A stretch of 56,591 nucleotides of DNA from Sphingobacterium siyangense (GCF_007830445.1 NZ_VLKR01000036.1:1-56591), one strand, 5' to 3'; counted from the first letter of the stretch, positions 1-8,334 are shown. The notes: generated by a model from the letters alone, not told the origin. Numbers and translations: made by a program.

Positions 1-654
1 AGTTTCCGTTTTGGTTACTCCAGCTTTGAACCTTGGTTTGAAGCCCGTCGGTTTTGGAGCAGAGTTTGTTGTCTCGTCGGTCTTTTCGTCGGATGCCGAT
101 GTGCTTGCGGCAGCGTCAGGAGCTTTGGTTACTCCAGCTTTGAACCTCGGTTTGAAGCTCGTCGGTTTTGGAGCGGCTGTTGTTGCTTCGTCGGTTTTTT
201 CTTCGGATGCAGATGTGCTTGCGGCCACATCAGGAGCTTTGGTTACACCAGCTTTGAACCTTGGTTTGAATCCTGTGGGTATTGAATCAGGAGTGGATTC
301 CGCTGAATCAGTTATTTCCTTTTTGGATGTTGCCTTGACTTCATCTTCTACGGCCGTAGGAGGTGCCTTGAATCGCGGTTTAAAGCCTGCTGGTTTTGCC
401 GTATGAATACTGGAGGTCTCGGATGCTGTATCAGCGATAACCTGCTTTACAATAGGTTTTGCAATGACAGTTTCCTCCTCTGCTAGATGGAAACTTTTTC
501 GGAGCTTGTTGAACCAAAACTTTTTACTGTGGTCAAAACTCTTTTCCCCCATAGCAGAATAATGTGCTTTGAACTCTTCAAATAAAGGTCCATCTGCAGC
601 TTGTAAAGCTTTTAAATCAATTTTCTTTTTTATGAAAAATTCTTCAAAAGTCAT
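1..654 (-). CDS. Partial repeat protein with FKPRFKAG motifs, function unknown
   Basis: The gene begins at ATG 654 and stays open to the left edge (218 codons seen), so its C-terminus is missing. The first 55 or so residues (starting MTFEEFFIKKK, rich in Lys and Phe, with FDHSKKFWFNKLRK) look like a small folded helical domain. The rest is low-complexity: FKPRFK recurs at residues 91, 129, 167 and 205, exactly 38 residues apart, separated by acidic Ala/Ser/Thr linkers. There is no signal peptide or membrane segment, so it is probably cytoplasmic. It lies downstream of yebC behind a terminator-like hairpin. The basic FKPRFK blocks could bind nucleic acid or a partner protein, but that is speculation; I do not recognise a named family. 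Confidence 0.8.
   Translation of the reverse strand, partial: MTFEEFFIKKKIDLKALQAADGPLFEEFKAHYSAMGEKSFDHSKKFWFNKLRKSFHLAEEETVIAKPIVKQVIADTASETSSIHTAKPAGFKPRFKAPPTAVEDEVKATSKKEITDSAESTPDSIPTGFKPRFKAGVTKAPDVAASTSASEEKTDEATTAAPKPTSFKPRFKAGVTKAPDAAASTSASDEKTDETTNSAPKPTGFKPRFKAGVTKTET
11..384. repeat. 114-bp in-frame coding tandem repeats
   Basis: The segment starting TTGGTTACTCCAGC at 11 recurs at 125 and 239, giving a 114-bp (38-codon) period. The first two copies are nearly identical and the third is more diverged. A fourth, strongly decayed unit is recognisable only by its FKPRFK codons near 367-384. The repeat lies inside the minus-strand gene above, and further copies may exist beyond the window edge. 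Confidence 0.9.
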
Positions 655-724
655 CCTGTTATGAGTTTAATATAGTCTATTACAAATGTAGTAATTTTTC
701 TGACGCAGCTGGGAGGCCTAAAAT

Positions 725-751
725 AAAAAAGAGCGACTAGCGCTCTTTTTT
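725..751 (-). terminator. Rho-independent terminator after yebC
   Basis: GAGCG (731-735), a 5-nt loop and CGCTC (741-745) are flanked by runs of A and T, so the stem can extend through A-T pairs and gives a U-tract on the minus strand. It lies about 22 bp past the yebC stop. Confidence 0.75.
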
Positions 752-773
752 ATTGTTTTATAGGTTCAATAGC

Positions 774-1499
774 TTAAGCCATGTTATGGTAAACTGCTTG
801 AACATCGTCATCTTCTTCGATTTTATCGATCATCTTCAACACATCAGCAGCTTGTTCTTCTGTAATATCTGAATGCGATAAAGCAATACGTTCCAATTTC
901 GCAGATGTTACTTCAATTCCCTTTTCTTCGAGTAATTTTTGCATATTACCAAAGTCTTCGAAGGAAGTTTGAACGACAGCAATATCATTGCCTTCTTCAT
1001 CAGCTTCTACGTACAATTCTTCTAAGCCTCCATCGATCAACTCTAATTCAAGCTCTTCTAGGTCCAGTTCGTCTGTTGCAGCAAAACGGAAAATGGATTT
1101 ACGATTGAAAATAAAATCCAATGATCCTGTTTTCCCCAATGAACCACCTGCTTTTGTAAAATAGCTACGGATGTTTCCTACGGTGCGGTTGGTATTATCT
1201 GTTGCAGTTTCAATTAAAACAGGTACACCATGCGGGCCATAGCCTTCGTATACATACTCTTCGTAACCTTTTGAATCTTTTTCTGAAGCACGTTTGATTG
1301 CGGCTTCGATACGATCCTTGGGCATATTTACTGCCTTGGCATTGTGTATTGCAGTACGAAGTCTCGAGTTAGTTTCAGGGTGAGGGCCGCTTTCTTTAAC
1401 CGCCATGGCGATTTCTTTACCTAAACGTGTAAATTGAACGGCCATTTTGGCCCAGCGTTTGAATTTCCGCTCTTTTCTGAATTCGAAAGCTCTTCCCAT
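774..1499 (-). CDS. yebC: YebC/PmpR family DNA-binding regulator
   Basis: A 241-residue protein of the YebC/TACO1 family, cytoplasmic and roughly 240 residues in most bacteria. The N-terminal basic helical segment (MGRAFEFRKERKFKRWAKMA) and the blocks AMAVKESGPHPETNSRLR, NMPKDRIEAAIKRA and YEGYGPHGVPVL are characteristic. The later acidic part (residues about 145-175 and the C-terminus) is also usual. Members bind DNA as regulators, and some act in translation at polyproline stretches; which role applies here cannot be read from sequence. The start lies 2 bp after the tdh stop, so the two genes are probably co-transcribed, and a terminator follows. Confidence 0.93.
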   Translation of the reverse strand: MGRAFEFRKERKFKRWAKMAVQFTRLGKEIAMAVKESGPHPETNSRLRTAIHNAKAVNMPKDRIEAAIKRASEKDSKGYEEYVYEGYGPHGVPVLIETATDNTNRTVGNIRSYFTKAGGSLGKTGSLDFIFNRKSIFRFAATDELDLEELELELIDGGLEELYVEADEEGNDIAVVQTSFEDFGNMQKLLEEKGIEVTSAKLERIALSHSDITEEQAADVLKMIDKIEEDDDVQAVYHNMA

Positions 1500-1501
1500 T
1501 G

Positions 1502-2449
1502 TTATATTTTGTTTTTAAGATTTTCAATCATGTCGACTGTCATCTTCTGGATGTCAAATTCCGGCGTCCAGTTCCAGTCTTTTCTTGCATAAGAATCATC
1601 TAGACTAGCAGGCCATGAATCGGCAATCTGTTGTCTTGGATCGTTCTCGATGTAAGAGATTGCAAAATTAGGAAGAATTTTTTTAATTTCTTGTGCAAGT
1701 TCTTTTGGAGTAAATGTAATACCACCAAGGTTATAACTGTGGCGAATGCTTAAGCTTTCTTTCGGTGCATCCATTAATTCGAGTGTACCACGGATGGCAT
1801 CCTCCATATATAACATGGGTAATGCTGTGTTTTCAGATAAGAAACAGGCGTATGTCCCGGTTTTCAATGCTTCATAAAAAATATCGACTGCATAATCTGT
1901 CGTTCCACCTCCTGGTTCAGTTTTCCAGGAAATGATACCCGGATAACGGACACTACGAATATCCAGGCCACGGTGTTCTTGATACCATTCAATAAGACGC
2001 TCACCTGCAAGCTTGCTGATGCCATAAATCGTGTTGGGATCCATGACGCAATATTGTTCGGTATTTGTTTTCGGAGAGTGTGGCCCAAAAACAGCAATAG
2101 AGCTTGGCCAGAATATCTTGGAGACTTTATAGTTCACGGCTAGATCAAGAACATTCAATAAACCATTCATATTCAATTCCCAAGCCTTTTCAGGGTATTT
2201 CTCGCCTGTAGCCGAAAGCATGGCAGCTAGTAGATATACTTGAGTAGGTTTGTATTGTTGAAATAATGTCTCGAGTCCATTTTTGTCAAGAACATTAGCG
2301 ATTTCGAAATTCTCGTCAGGGCTTTTAATCTGCGGTTCTCTAATGTCAGTGGTTACAACATTCTCTGCACCAAATTTTTTGCGCAAGGCAATAGCTAATT
2401 CTGTGCCGATCTGGCCATTTGCACCAATGATAATAATGCTTTCTTTCAT
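1502..2449 (-). CDS. tdh: SDR-type L-threonine 3-dehydrogenase
   Basis: A 315-residue extended SDR/epimerase-fold protein. GANGQIG (residues 9-15) is the NAD-binding glycine motif, PSSIAVFGP supplies the active-site Ser, and YGISK is the YxxxK catalytic pair. GGGTTDYAVDIFYEA is typical of the short-chain L-threonine dehydrogenases of Bacteroidota, which oxidise threonine to 2-amino-3-ketobutyrate with NAD. It is distinct from the zinc-dependent enterobacterial Tdh. First gene of a tdh-yebC operon with a clear promoter about 175 bp upstream. A general sugar epimerase is less likely given the TDH-like middle segment. Confidence 0.85.
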   Translation of the reverse strand: MKESIIIIGANGQIGTELAIALRKKFGAENVVTTDIREPQIKSPDENFEIANVLDKNGLETLFQQYKPTQVYLLAAMLSATGEKYPEKAWELNMNGLLNVLDLAVNYKVSKIFWPSSIAVFGPHSPKTNTEQYCVMDPNTIYGISKLAGERLIEWYQEHRGLDIRSVRYPGIISWKTEPGGGTTDYAVDIFYEALKTGTYACFLSENTALPMLYMEDAIRGTLELMDAPKESLSIRHSYNLGGITFTPKELAQEIKKILPNFAISYIENDPRQQIADSWPASLDDSYARKDWNWTPEFDIQKMTVDMIENLKNKI

Positions 2450-3025
2450 TTGTAAGTTTTATTTTATGAAGCTCCCGCTTTCACTATATTGAGGATCTAT
2501 ACTCAAGAATATAAATGAATCGCTTCGCTCGTTTCTTCCTATCGATATAATAGGATCTAGCCTGACATAATTTACGTTTCATCATGTAATGAAAAATGAA
2601 ATTTCAACCATGGCGGTTTATGATGCAAATATAAAGGCTTTTCAGTATCTATCAACTTTGTGGCCTTTTAGGAAGTAGGGAAAAAATGCTAATTTTTAGA
2701 CTCTTGGGACTGTTTTTATGAGATTTTAAACTGTTTCAATCGTTTGTTCTTTTTTTTTGAATAAGCAGCGAAAATTTTTATTTTTTTTGAATTGCTTTAA
2801 TCCTGATTTTTAGCAATAGTTATGAGATGCACGGATTCCTTTTTTAGCAATTATGGAGGAAAAATTCTTAATGTTGTGATATTTTTAGCAGAGGGAGTAA
2901 TATTTTGTTATTTTAATAGTGGAATTAGGGAATATTTTTTAAATTTGAAGAATTCATTCTTCGAGAATCAACTAAAAACAAAATCAAATAACAATTTTAT
3001 ATACACAATTTAAACACAGACAAAA
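2450..3025. other. Intergenic region between divergent tdh and asd
   Basis: 576 bp without a convincing gene. The half next to tdh holds its promoter and a predicted leader of roughly 165-170 nt. The half next to asd is very AT-rich with T runs. A short inverted repeat, GAAGAA (2947-2952) and TTCTTC (2957-2962), lies 63 bp before the asd start. I could not identify a well-matched asd promoter. Confidence 0.6.
2626..2655 (-). promoter_or_regulatory. Bacteroidota-type promoter of tdh-yebC
   Basis: Read on the minus strand: TTG (2655-2653), 19 nt, then TATATTTG (2633-2626). This matches the -33 TTG / -7 TAnnTTTG consensus with normal spacing. Transcription would start near 2620. Confidence 0.75.
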
Positions 3026-4015
3026 ATGAAAGTGGCAGTAGTCGGCGCAACAGGCCTTGTAGGTACTGAGATGCTAACCGTGTTGGCGGCGCGAAATTTC
3101 CCAGTAACAGAATTAATTCCAGTAGCTTCAGAGCGTAGTAAGGGTAAGGAAATTGAATTCAAGGGAAAGAAGTATAAGGTGGTTACACCATCTGAGGCTA
3201 TTGCTTTGAAACCTGATGTTGCGTTATTTTCTGCGGGTGGTGATACCTCGAAAGAATTCGCCCCTAAATTTGCTGAAGCTGGAATTACAGTGATCGACAA
3301 TTCTTCGGCATGGCGTATGGACCCAACGAAAAAGTTGGTTGTTCCAGAAGTAAATGGCGATGTGTTATCTGCTGAAGACAAAATTATTGCAAACCCGAAT
3401 TGTTCAACCATACAAATGGTGGTGGCTTTAAAGCCATTACATGATAAATATAAAATCAAACGTGTTGTAGTTTCTACTTACCAATCTGTAACAGGTACTG
3501 GTGTTAAGGCCGTTAACCAGTTAATGGATGAGCGTGCCGGAAAAGATGGTGAAAAAGCTTATCCTTATCAGATTGATTTGAACGTTATTCCGCATATTGA
3601 TGTTTTCCAAGAAAATGGATACACGAAAGAGGAAATGAAGATGATTTTGGAAACAAATAAAATCATGCGTGATGACTCTATTAAAGTAACTGCAACGACA
3701 GTGCGTATTCCGGTTATGGGAGGACACTCTGAATCATTGAATATTGAATTTGAAAATGACTTTGATTTGAATGATGTACGTGCAGCTTTAGCGGCGCAAA
3801 GTGGCTGTATTGTTGTTGATGACCCTGCGTCACTACAATATCCAATGCCAAAGGATGCGCACGGCAGAGATGAGGTTTTTGTAGGACGTATCCGTCGTGA
3901 TGAATCTCAACCAAATACCCTTAACATGTGGGTAGTAGCAGATAACTTACGTAAAGGCGCTGCAACAAATGCAGTTCAGGTAGCGGAGTTATTGGCCGAA
4001 AAAGGATTGATCTAA
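3026..4015 (+). CDS. asd: Aspartate-semialdehyde dehydrogenase
   Basis: A 329-residue cytoplasmic enzyme that reduces aspartyl phosphate to aspartate semialdehyde with NADPH, at the branch to lysine/diaminopimelate, threonine and methionine. GATGLVGTEML (7-17) is the nucleotide-binding loop. NPNCST places the catalytic cysteine at residue 126, and GGHSE contains the conserved active-site His. Length is normal. It is monocistronic: divergent from tdh and closed by a strong terminator. Confidence 0.96.
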   Translation: MKVAVVGATGLVGTEMLTVLAARNFPVTELIPVASERSKGKEIEFKGKKYKVVTPSEAIALKPDVALFSAGGDTSKEFAPKFAEAGITVIDNSSAWRMDPTKKLVVPEVNGDVLSAEDKIIANPNCSTIQMVVALKPLHDKYKIKRVVVSTYQSVTGTGVKAVNQLMDERAGKDGEKAYPYQIDLNVIPHIDVFQENGYTKEEMKMILETNKIMRDDSIKVTATTVRIPVMGGHSESLNIEFENDFDLNDVRAALAAQSGCIVVDDPASLQYPMPKDAHGRDEVFVGRIRRDESQPNTLNMWVVADNLRKGAATNAVQVAELLAEKGLI

Positions 4016-4041
4016 CTCAAGTAGATTCCATAATAAATATT

Positions 4042-4076
4042 GAGCCCCCACGAATTCGTTCATGGGGGCTCTTTTT
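4042..4076 (+). terminator. Rho-independent terminator of asd
   Basis: GAGCCCCCA (4042-4050) pairs with TGGGGGCTC (4063-4071) around a 12-nt loop, followed by TTTTT. It lies 27 bp after the asd stop. Confidence 0.9.
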
Positions 4077-4138
4077 GTCCTATCGTCAAATCACAATTTA
4101 TATACTTATGATTTGACCCTTGATACAGGGGCTAGAAA

Positions 4139-5365
4139 TTATGGCGTCAACGTTGTGGGTTGGATAGAAAATTCAATCTTGTCATTCAACGGCGCATAGG
4201 CTTCTTTGCTTTGCTCTTCCAGTCGATCTGGAAATAGAATGCCGAAAAGATGATCCGTTTCGTGCTGAAAAATAACCGCAGTAAAACCCTCGATATTTTC
4301 TTCGATAACTTTACCTTCTTTATTGATGTATTGTAAGCGGATAGCATAACTCCGTAATACATCCTCTTTACGATTAGGGATAGAAAGACAGCCTTCGGCG
4401 CCTTTACGTTTCAGTTTGGAGCGCCATAGAATTTTAGGATTTACATAAAATTCAAATGGTTGATCTGGTTTGTCAAATCGCTGTACCCAGATTAGATTTT
4501 TATTTATACCGATTTGTGGCGCTGCGATGCCTACACCGGGGTGATTGGGATCACGTACAGTCGCGAACATTCTTTTGGAAAGTGACTCAATCAATGGGTC
4601 GTTGTATTTGACATCACTGCTTGTAGCTTTTAAAACTTTCAGATCTTTATCGTCTGTTGTTTGCAATACGCGAAGAATTGCATTTTCATCTCCTGATAAA
4701 ATGATTTTCTTGTCGGCAGCACTGAACTCCTGTCCTGCATTAAGGTTGACTGGTCTTTCATTCTTTGACTTATGAAATGCTTTTTCTCCGGCCATAATTT
4801 TTGTTTCTAAATTGTTCTCAACTGGTGGGACTGGGCAACGGTAGCCATTGCTATAAGCGCAATACGGATTATAGGCTTTGTTAAAGTCTATCTCAACATT
4901 GTTTCCTTTAATGTCGTCTGTTGATAAATCAATATACCGGCCCCCACTATAGCTTTCCTGACCATTTGTTAAATCTAAAAATGGTAAAAATAAATGGTTT
5001 TTGTATGCTGGATTTTGAAATAATGCGACACTTTGGTAGACATTTAACGTATGTTGCTTTCCATGAAGAGTAAAGGTAATGATGGCGTAACGTTTGTACT
5101 CGTTGCTTGTGCCATCGTAGGTTGGCATGCGGAATACCGGTTCGTTAAATAAAACTTCAATTTTGGCGTTGACTTTATAGCCCGCATCTACGGGAAAGTA
5201 ATCCAAAAACGCTACTTGATCTGATTTCAATGGACCATATTGTTCTTTCGCCAATTCAGTGGCTTTTTTTTCACGAAGAGCGATAATTTGTTGCTCATAT
5301 TTACTTTGAGCATGCGTATTTAAGCATAAGGCCAAAAGGAAACTGGCAATAAGTGTTTTTTTCAT
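4139..5365 (-). CDS. Exported DUF1684-peptide deformylase fusion protein
   Basis: A 408-residue protein in three parts. Residues 1-19 are a Sec signal peptide ending THA, with Gln20 after the likely cleavage site. Residues about 50-200 match DUF1684 (SVALFQNPAYKNHLFLPFLD, ESYSGGRYIDL, IDFNKAYNPYCAYS). Residues about 220-395 are a peptide deformylase with all three motifs intact: GVGIAAPQIG (277-286), EGCLS (324-328, metal ligand Cys326) and HETDH (368-372). Deformylases normally act in the cytoplasm on N-formyl-Met, so a signal peptide is unexpected. Possible substrates are formyl-Met peptides or another amide in the periplasm; this is inference. A plain cytosolic def would be about 180 residues. 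It is monocistronic. Confidence 0.85.
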   Translation of the reverse strand: MKKTLIASFLLALCLNTHAQSKYEQQIIALREKKATELAKEQYGPLKSDQVAFLDYFPVDAGYKVNAKIEVLFNEPVFRMPTYDGTSNEYKRYAIITFTLHGKQHTLNVYQSVALFQNPAYKNHLFLPFLDLTNGQESYSGGRYIDLSTDDIKGNNVEIDFNKAYNPYCAYSNGYRCPVPPVENNLETKIMAGEKAFHKSKNERPVNLNAGQEFSAADKKIILSGDENAILRVLQTTDDKDLKVLKATSSDVKYNDPLIESLSKRMFATVRDPNHPGVGIAAPQIGINKNLIWVQRFDKPDQPFEFYVNPKILWRSKLKRKGAEGCLSIPNRKEDVLRSYAIRLQYINKEGKVIEENIEGFTAVIFQHETDHLFGILFPDRLEEQSKEAYAPLNDKIEFSIQPTTLTP

Positions 5366-5687
5366 TTGTTTAAATATTTATTCTTCCGATTTCGCACAGC
5401 CAAATGCTGCATCGCCTTTGGTGTTGCCTTGATCAATGTGCCTATAGGGCAATTCTATTGGCCCGCTATGATCAGATCGAATTCGGTGATCTATTGCCTC
5501 AAAAAGCAAGTTGGCTTGTCGTTGTTAAATAGTCTATCAAAGTTATAGTTTTTTTTGGTTAAAAGATCAAAATTAAAAGATCAAAAACGAGAAGAGGATG
5601 TATTAGAAAGCGGAGTCCAATTGAAATATTAAATCTTCCTGTGTAATACTCAGGACTACTTTGTATTTTTGTGAAAAATATATATCC
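5366..5687. other. Intergenic region upstream of ruvX
   Basis: About 320 bp between two divergent genes. The only feature I can support is a -7-like TATTTTTG just before ruvX. A 60-codon open frame (5366-5548) has no recognisable content and is not called. Confidence 0.5.
5664..5671 (+). promoter_or_regulatory. -7 element of ruvX-ybeY
   Basis: TATTTTTG fits TAnnTTTG and lies 16 nt before the ATG at 5688. No TTG at the right distance upstream was found, so the -33 part is weak. The leader would be only about 10-12 nt. Confidence 0.5.
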
Positions 5688-6101
5688 ATGAGATTGATGG
5701 CCTTTGATTACGGTACAAAACGAATAGGGGTTGCGGTGACCGATCCAATGCAAATTATTGCTACAGCATTGACGACAGTACATCCGCAGGATATCTGGAC
5801 ATACTTAGCTGATTATTTACAGACAGAACAGGTGGAAACCTTTGTTGTAGGCAAGCCACGGCAGCTGGATGGGACAGACTCTGAATCCGCACAGCATGTT
5901 GTCGGTTTTATTCGGAAACTGAAGAAGACTTACCCCACGATTGCTGTCGCCGAAATAGATGAGCGTTTTACTTCTAAAATGGCTTCTGCAGCGATTGCAC
6001 AAAGTGGGAAAAAAAAGAAGGACCGTCAACAAAAAGGACTGATTGATACCGTGTCTGCAACGATCATTTTGCAAAGCTACATGGATAGCCGTAATTTTTA
6101 G
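5688..6101 (+). CDS. ruvX: RuvX/YqgF family Holliday-junction resolvase-like nuclease
   Basis: A 137-residue protein of the RNase H fold. MRLMAFDYGTKRIGVAVTDP is the family N-terminus and supports the ATG at 5688; an in-frame TTG at 5661 lies upstream of the predicted transcription start. The acidic residues sit in AFDYG, DERFTS and DTVSATIILQ. YqgF proteins are needed for 16S rRNA 5'-end processing and have been proposed as Holliday-junction resolvases; the family's main role is still debated. ybeY, another rRNA maturation gene, follows 48 bp downstream, which fits the rRNA role. Confidence 0.92.
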   Translation: MRLMAFDYGTKRIGVAVTDPMQIIATALTTVHPQDIWTYLADYLQTEQVETFVVGKPRQLDGTDSESAQHVVGFIRKLKKTYPTIAVAEIDERFTSKMASAAIAQSGKKKKDRQQKGLIDTVSATIILQSYMDSRNF

Positions 6102-6149
6102 ATGCACATCGACTGATAAGTCAAACAAAAATGAATAAAAAATAGAAGG

Positions 6150-6578
6150 ATGAAGAGCATATTATTTTTTACCGAGGATACGGATTTCAAATTAAAGGAA
6201 AAAGGAAAGATTCGTCAATGGATTGCTGATGCCATCAAATCCGAAGGATTTAAACGTGTGGGCGAATTGAGCTTTATCCTTTGCTCGGATGCCTACTTAC
6301 TAGAGATCAATAAGCAGTATTTAAATCACGATACCTATACTGATATCGTTACCTTTGATTCTTCCGAATATGATGACACCATCGCTGGCGATATTTTTAT
6401 CAGCGTGGAACGTATTCAGGAGAATGCTGAGAAATTTAAGGTTGATGTGCGTGATGAGCTTCATCGGGTTATTATTCATGGCGTCATGCACCTGTGTGGC
6501 TATCCGGATAAAAAGCCGGCAGATAAAGCCAAGATGACCGCCAAGGAAGATGAGTATCTAGGTAAAAGAAACTTTTAA
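6150..6578 (+). CDS. ybeY: rRNA maturation endoribonuclease YbeY
   Basis: A 142-residue cytoplasmic metalloprotein of the UPF0054/YbeY family, which acts in 16S rRNA 3'-end maturation and ribosome quality control. The core is NHDTYTDIVTFDS followed by HGVMHLCGYPDKK. In the classical motif HGxxHxxGYxH three histidines bind zinc. Here the third position is Asp (GYPD). As far as I recall this is common in Bacteroidota, so it is probably a normal lineage variant. It shares a transcript with ruvX and ends at a strong hairpin terminator. Confidence 0.92.
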   Translation: MKSILFFTEDTDFKLKEKGKIRQWIADAIKSEGFKRVGELSFILCSDAYLLEINKQYLNHDTYTDIVTFDSSEYDDTIAGDIFISVERIQENAEKFKVDVRDELHRVIIHGVMHLCGYPDKKPADKAKMTAKEDEYLGKRNF

Positions 6579-6656
6579 CATACTCCATCTTACGCTTATT
6601 AAGGCCAACAGTTCGGTGAACCGGTTGCGGGTTCTACTTTACTCGAGAGTGAGAAG

Positions 6657-6713
6657 GAAACAACATAAAAAAAGCGCTTTACAATTTGTAAAGCGCTTTT
6701 TTTATGTTGTTTC
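6657..6713. terminator. Bidirectional terminator with a perfect 27-bp stem
   Basis: Positions 6657-6683 are perfectly complementary to 6687-6713 around a 3-nt ATT loop. The core is AAGCGCTTTACA, with seven A on one side and seven T on the other, so a U-tract forms on either strand. It separates the convergent ybeY and ndk. Confidence 0.92.
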
Positions 6714-6719
6714 TAACGA

Positions 6720-7139
6720 CTAGAATCTTTCAAATTGAGAGAAGAAGAAGTTTCCTTCGATAGCAGCATTCTCATCTGAATCCGATCCATGGATAGCGTT
6801 TGCGTCAATAGATTTAGCATATTTGTTACGGATTGTACCTTCAGCTGCATCAGCAGGATTAGTCGCGCCGATCAACGTACGGAAATCTTCAACAGCATTA
6901 TCTTTTTCCAAGATTGCAGCAACGATAGGACCTGAAGTCATAAATTTTACCAACTCACCATAGAAAGGACGCTCTTTGTGTACTGCATAGAATGCACCAG
7001 CCGTCTCTTGAGAAAGTTGGATGTATTTCATTGCAATGATTTTAAAACCACCAGCAATGATATCGTTTAAGATTGCACCGATGTGACCGTTCGCTACTGC
7101 GTCAGGTTTGATCATCGTAAAAGTTCTGTTAGTTGCCAT
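6720..7139 (-). CDS. ndk: Nucleoside-diphosphate kinase
   Basis: A 139-residue cytoplasmic enzyme that passes the gamma phosphate of ATP to NDPs through a phospho-histidine. FTMIKPDAV at the N-terminus and NAIHGSDSDENA with the active-site His are diagnostic, and length is normal. It has its own promoter and is closed by the shared bidirectional terminator 7 bp past the stop. Confidence 0.97.
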   Translation of the reverse strand: MATNRTFTMIKPDAVANGHIGAILNDIIAGGFKIIAMKYIQLSQETAGAFYAVHKERPFYGELVKFMTSGPIVAAILEKDNAVEDFRTLIGATNPADAAEGTIRNKYAKSIDANAIHGSDSDENAAIEGNFFFSQFERF

Positions 7140-7155
7140 TATTTTAATTTTTTTG

Positions 7156-7186
7156 CAAAATTAGATAAATTGCTTTTCATATGCAA
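7156..7186 (-). promoter_or_regulatory. Bacteroidota-type promoter of ndk
   Basis: On the minus strand: TTG (7186-7184), 20 nt, TAATTTTG (7163-7156). The ATG follows 16 nt later, so the leader is about 10-12 nt. Confidence 0.75.
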
Positions 7187-7378
7187 TATCATTACGCTTC
7201 ATATAGACACAATTATTGATAAGCCAACTGGCTGATGCAACCCTTATCGCTAAATCTTATACGCCTCGAAAATATGTTTATATTGAAATAGACGTTTCGC
7301 ATGCTCCTAATCAGCTGTTTTTTCTAGATATGTAACAAGGCTTTGTATCCGGCCGTTTATAGAAAAGTAAAAAAACAA

Positions 7379-7411
7379 TTGATCTAAGTTCAATACGAAT
7401 ATGTAACTTTG
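7379..7411 (+). promoter_or_regulatory. Promoter of ispH, start codon almost at +1
   Basis: TTG (7379-7381), 22 nt, TAACTTTG (7404-7411). The ispH ATG is at 7419, so with the usual start 4-7 nt after the element the leader is 0-4 nt. Confidence 0.65.
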
Positions 7412-7418
7412 TGATATT

Positions 7419-8267
7419 ATGGCATTAAATCTAACAGTAGACATCGATAAAGATTCAGGCTTTTGCTTTGGAGTGGTATACGCTATTGATATGGCGGAGG
7501 AGATCTTGGAGGAAGAGGGATATCTTTATTGTTTGGGAGATATTGTTCATAATGATGAGGAAGTTGCTCGATTGAAAGCAAAAGGCTTACGTATTATCGA
7601 TCATGCCGCTCTGCCAACGTTAAGCAATGAAAAGGTATTGATCCGTGCCCACGGTGAAGCCCCAGAGACTTATCGTGTTGCTTTGGAAAATAACATAACC
7701 TTGATAGATGCCTCTTGTCCAGTGGTGCTCAAACTGCAGAACCGTATAAAAACTTCGTTCGATCAAGAGGAGAAAATTCTAATCTTTGGTAAGCATGGAC
7801 ATGCTGAAGTGATCGGTTTGCAGGGGCAGACAAATAATGAAGCGTTAGTTTTTCAGGATATTACCGAATTGGATCAGGTCGAATTGCCCGCCTCATTTAC
7901 GCTATATAGCCAAACAACAAAAAGTGTAGATAAATTTTATGCGATCAAAGATGAACTGATCAAGCGCGGGTATGAAGTAAAGGCCAATGATACCATCTGT
8001 CGACAAGTTTCCAATCGATACGAAGATCTTGGCGCTTTTGCCAGACAATACGATAAAATCGTCTTTGTATCGGGCAAGAAATCCTCCAATGGAAAGGTGC
8101 TGTTTGAAGTTTGTCAAAACGCCAATCCCGCTAGTTATTTTATTTCTGATCCAGCAGAATTAGATGCTTCGGTCTTTGCTGAAAACGATCGTATTGGTAT
8201 CTGTGGCGCTACTTCTACGCCAATGTGGTTGATGAAAGACGTAAAAGCAAGTTTAGAAGCATTATAA
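7419..8267 (+). CDS. ispH: 4-hydroxy-3-methylbut-2-enyl diphosphate reductase
   Basis: A 282-residue iron-sulfur enzyme, the last step of the MEP isoprenoid pathway, giving IPP and DMAPP. The three cluster cysteines are visible in SGFCFGV (Cys16), IDASCPVV and NDTICRQV, and the active-site segments RAHGEAP, GKHGHAEV and GATSTPMWL are present. Length fits the family. There is almost no room for a leader between the promoter match and the ATG. hemH follows 81 bp downstream with its own -7 element. Confidence 0.96.
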   Translation: MALNLTVDIDKDSGFCFGVVYAIDMAEEILEEEGYLYCLGDIVHNDEEVARLKAKGLRIIDHAALPTLSNEKVLIRAHGEAPETYRVALENNITLIDASCPVVLKLQNRIKTSFDQEEKILIFGKHGHAEVIGLQGQTNNEALVFQDITELDQVELPASFTLYSQTTKSVDKFYAIKDELIKRGYEVKANDTICRQVSNRYEDLGAFARQYDKIVFVSGKKSSNGKVLFEVCQNANPASYFISDPAELDASVFAENDRIGICGATSTPMWLMKDVKASLEAL

Positions 8268-8334
8268 GCACAATTACCCGTCACAGATATTTCATAATTC
8301 CGCGGTTTAGATCCCGAGTGCATTCTTTTTTGCG

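Noticed and set aside
11..406. Long plus-strand open frame with repeated residues
   Set aside because: It is the opposite strand of the FKPRFK repeat gene, which has a proper start at 654, a non-repetitive N-terminal domain and a terminator upstream separating it from yebC.
2822..3013. 63-codon plus-strand frame before asd
   Set aside because: Low-complexity AT-rich sequence with no motif or plausible start context; it probably reflects the asd upstream region.
5366..5548. 60-codon frame between the deformylase fusion and ruvX
   Set aside because: No recognisable protein features and no promoter or ribosome-binding context.
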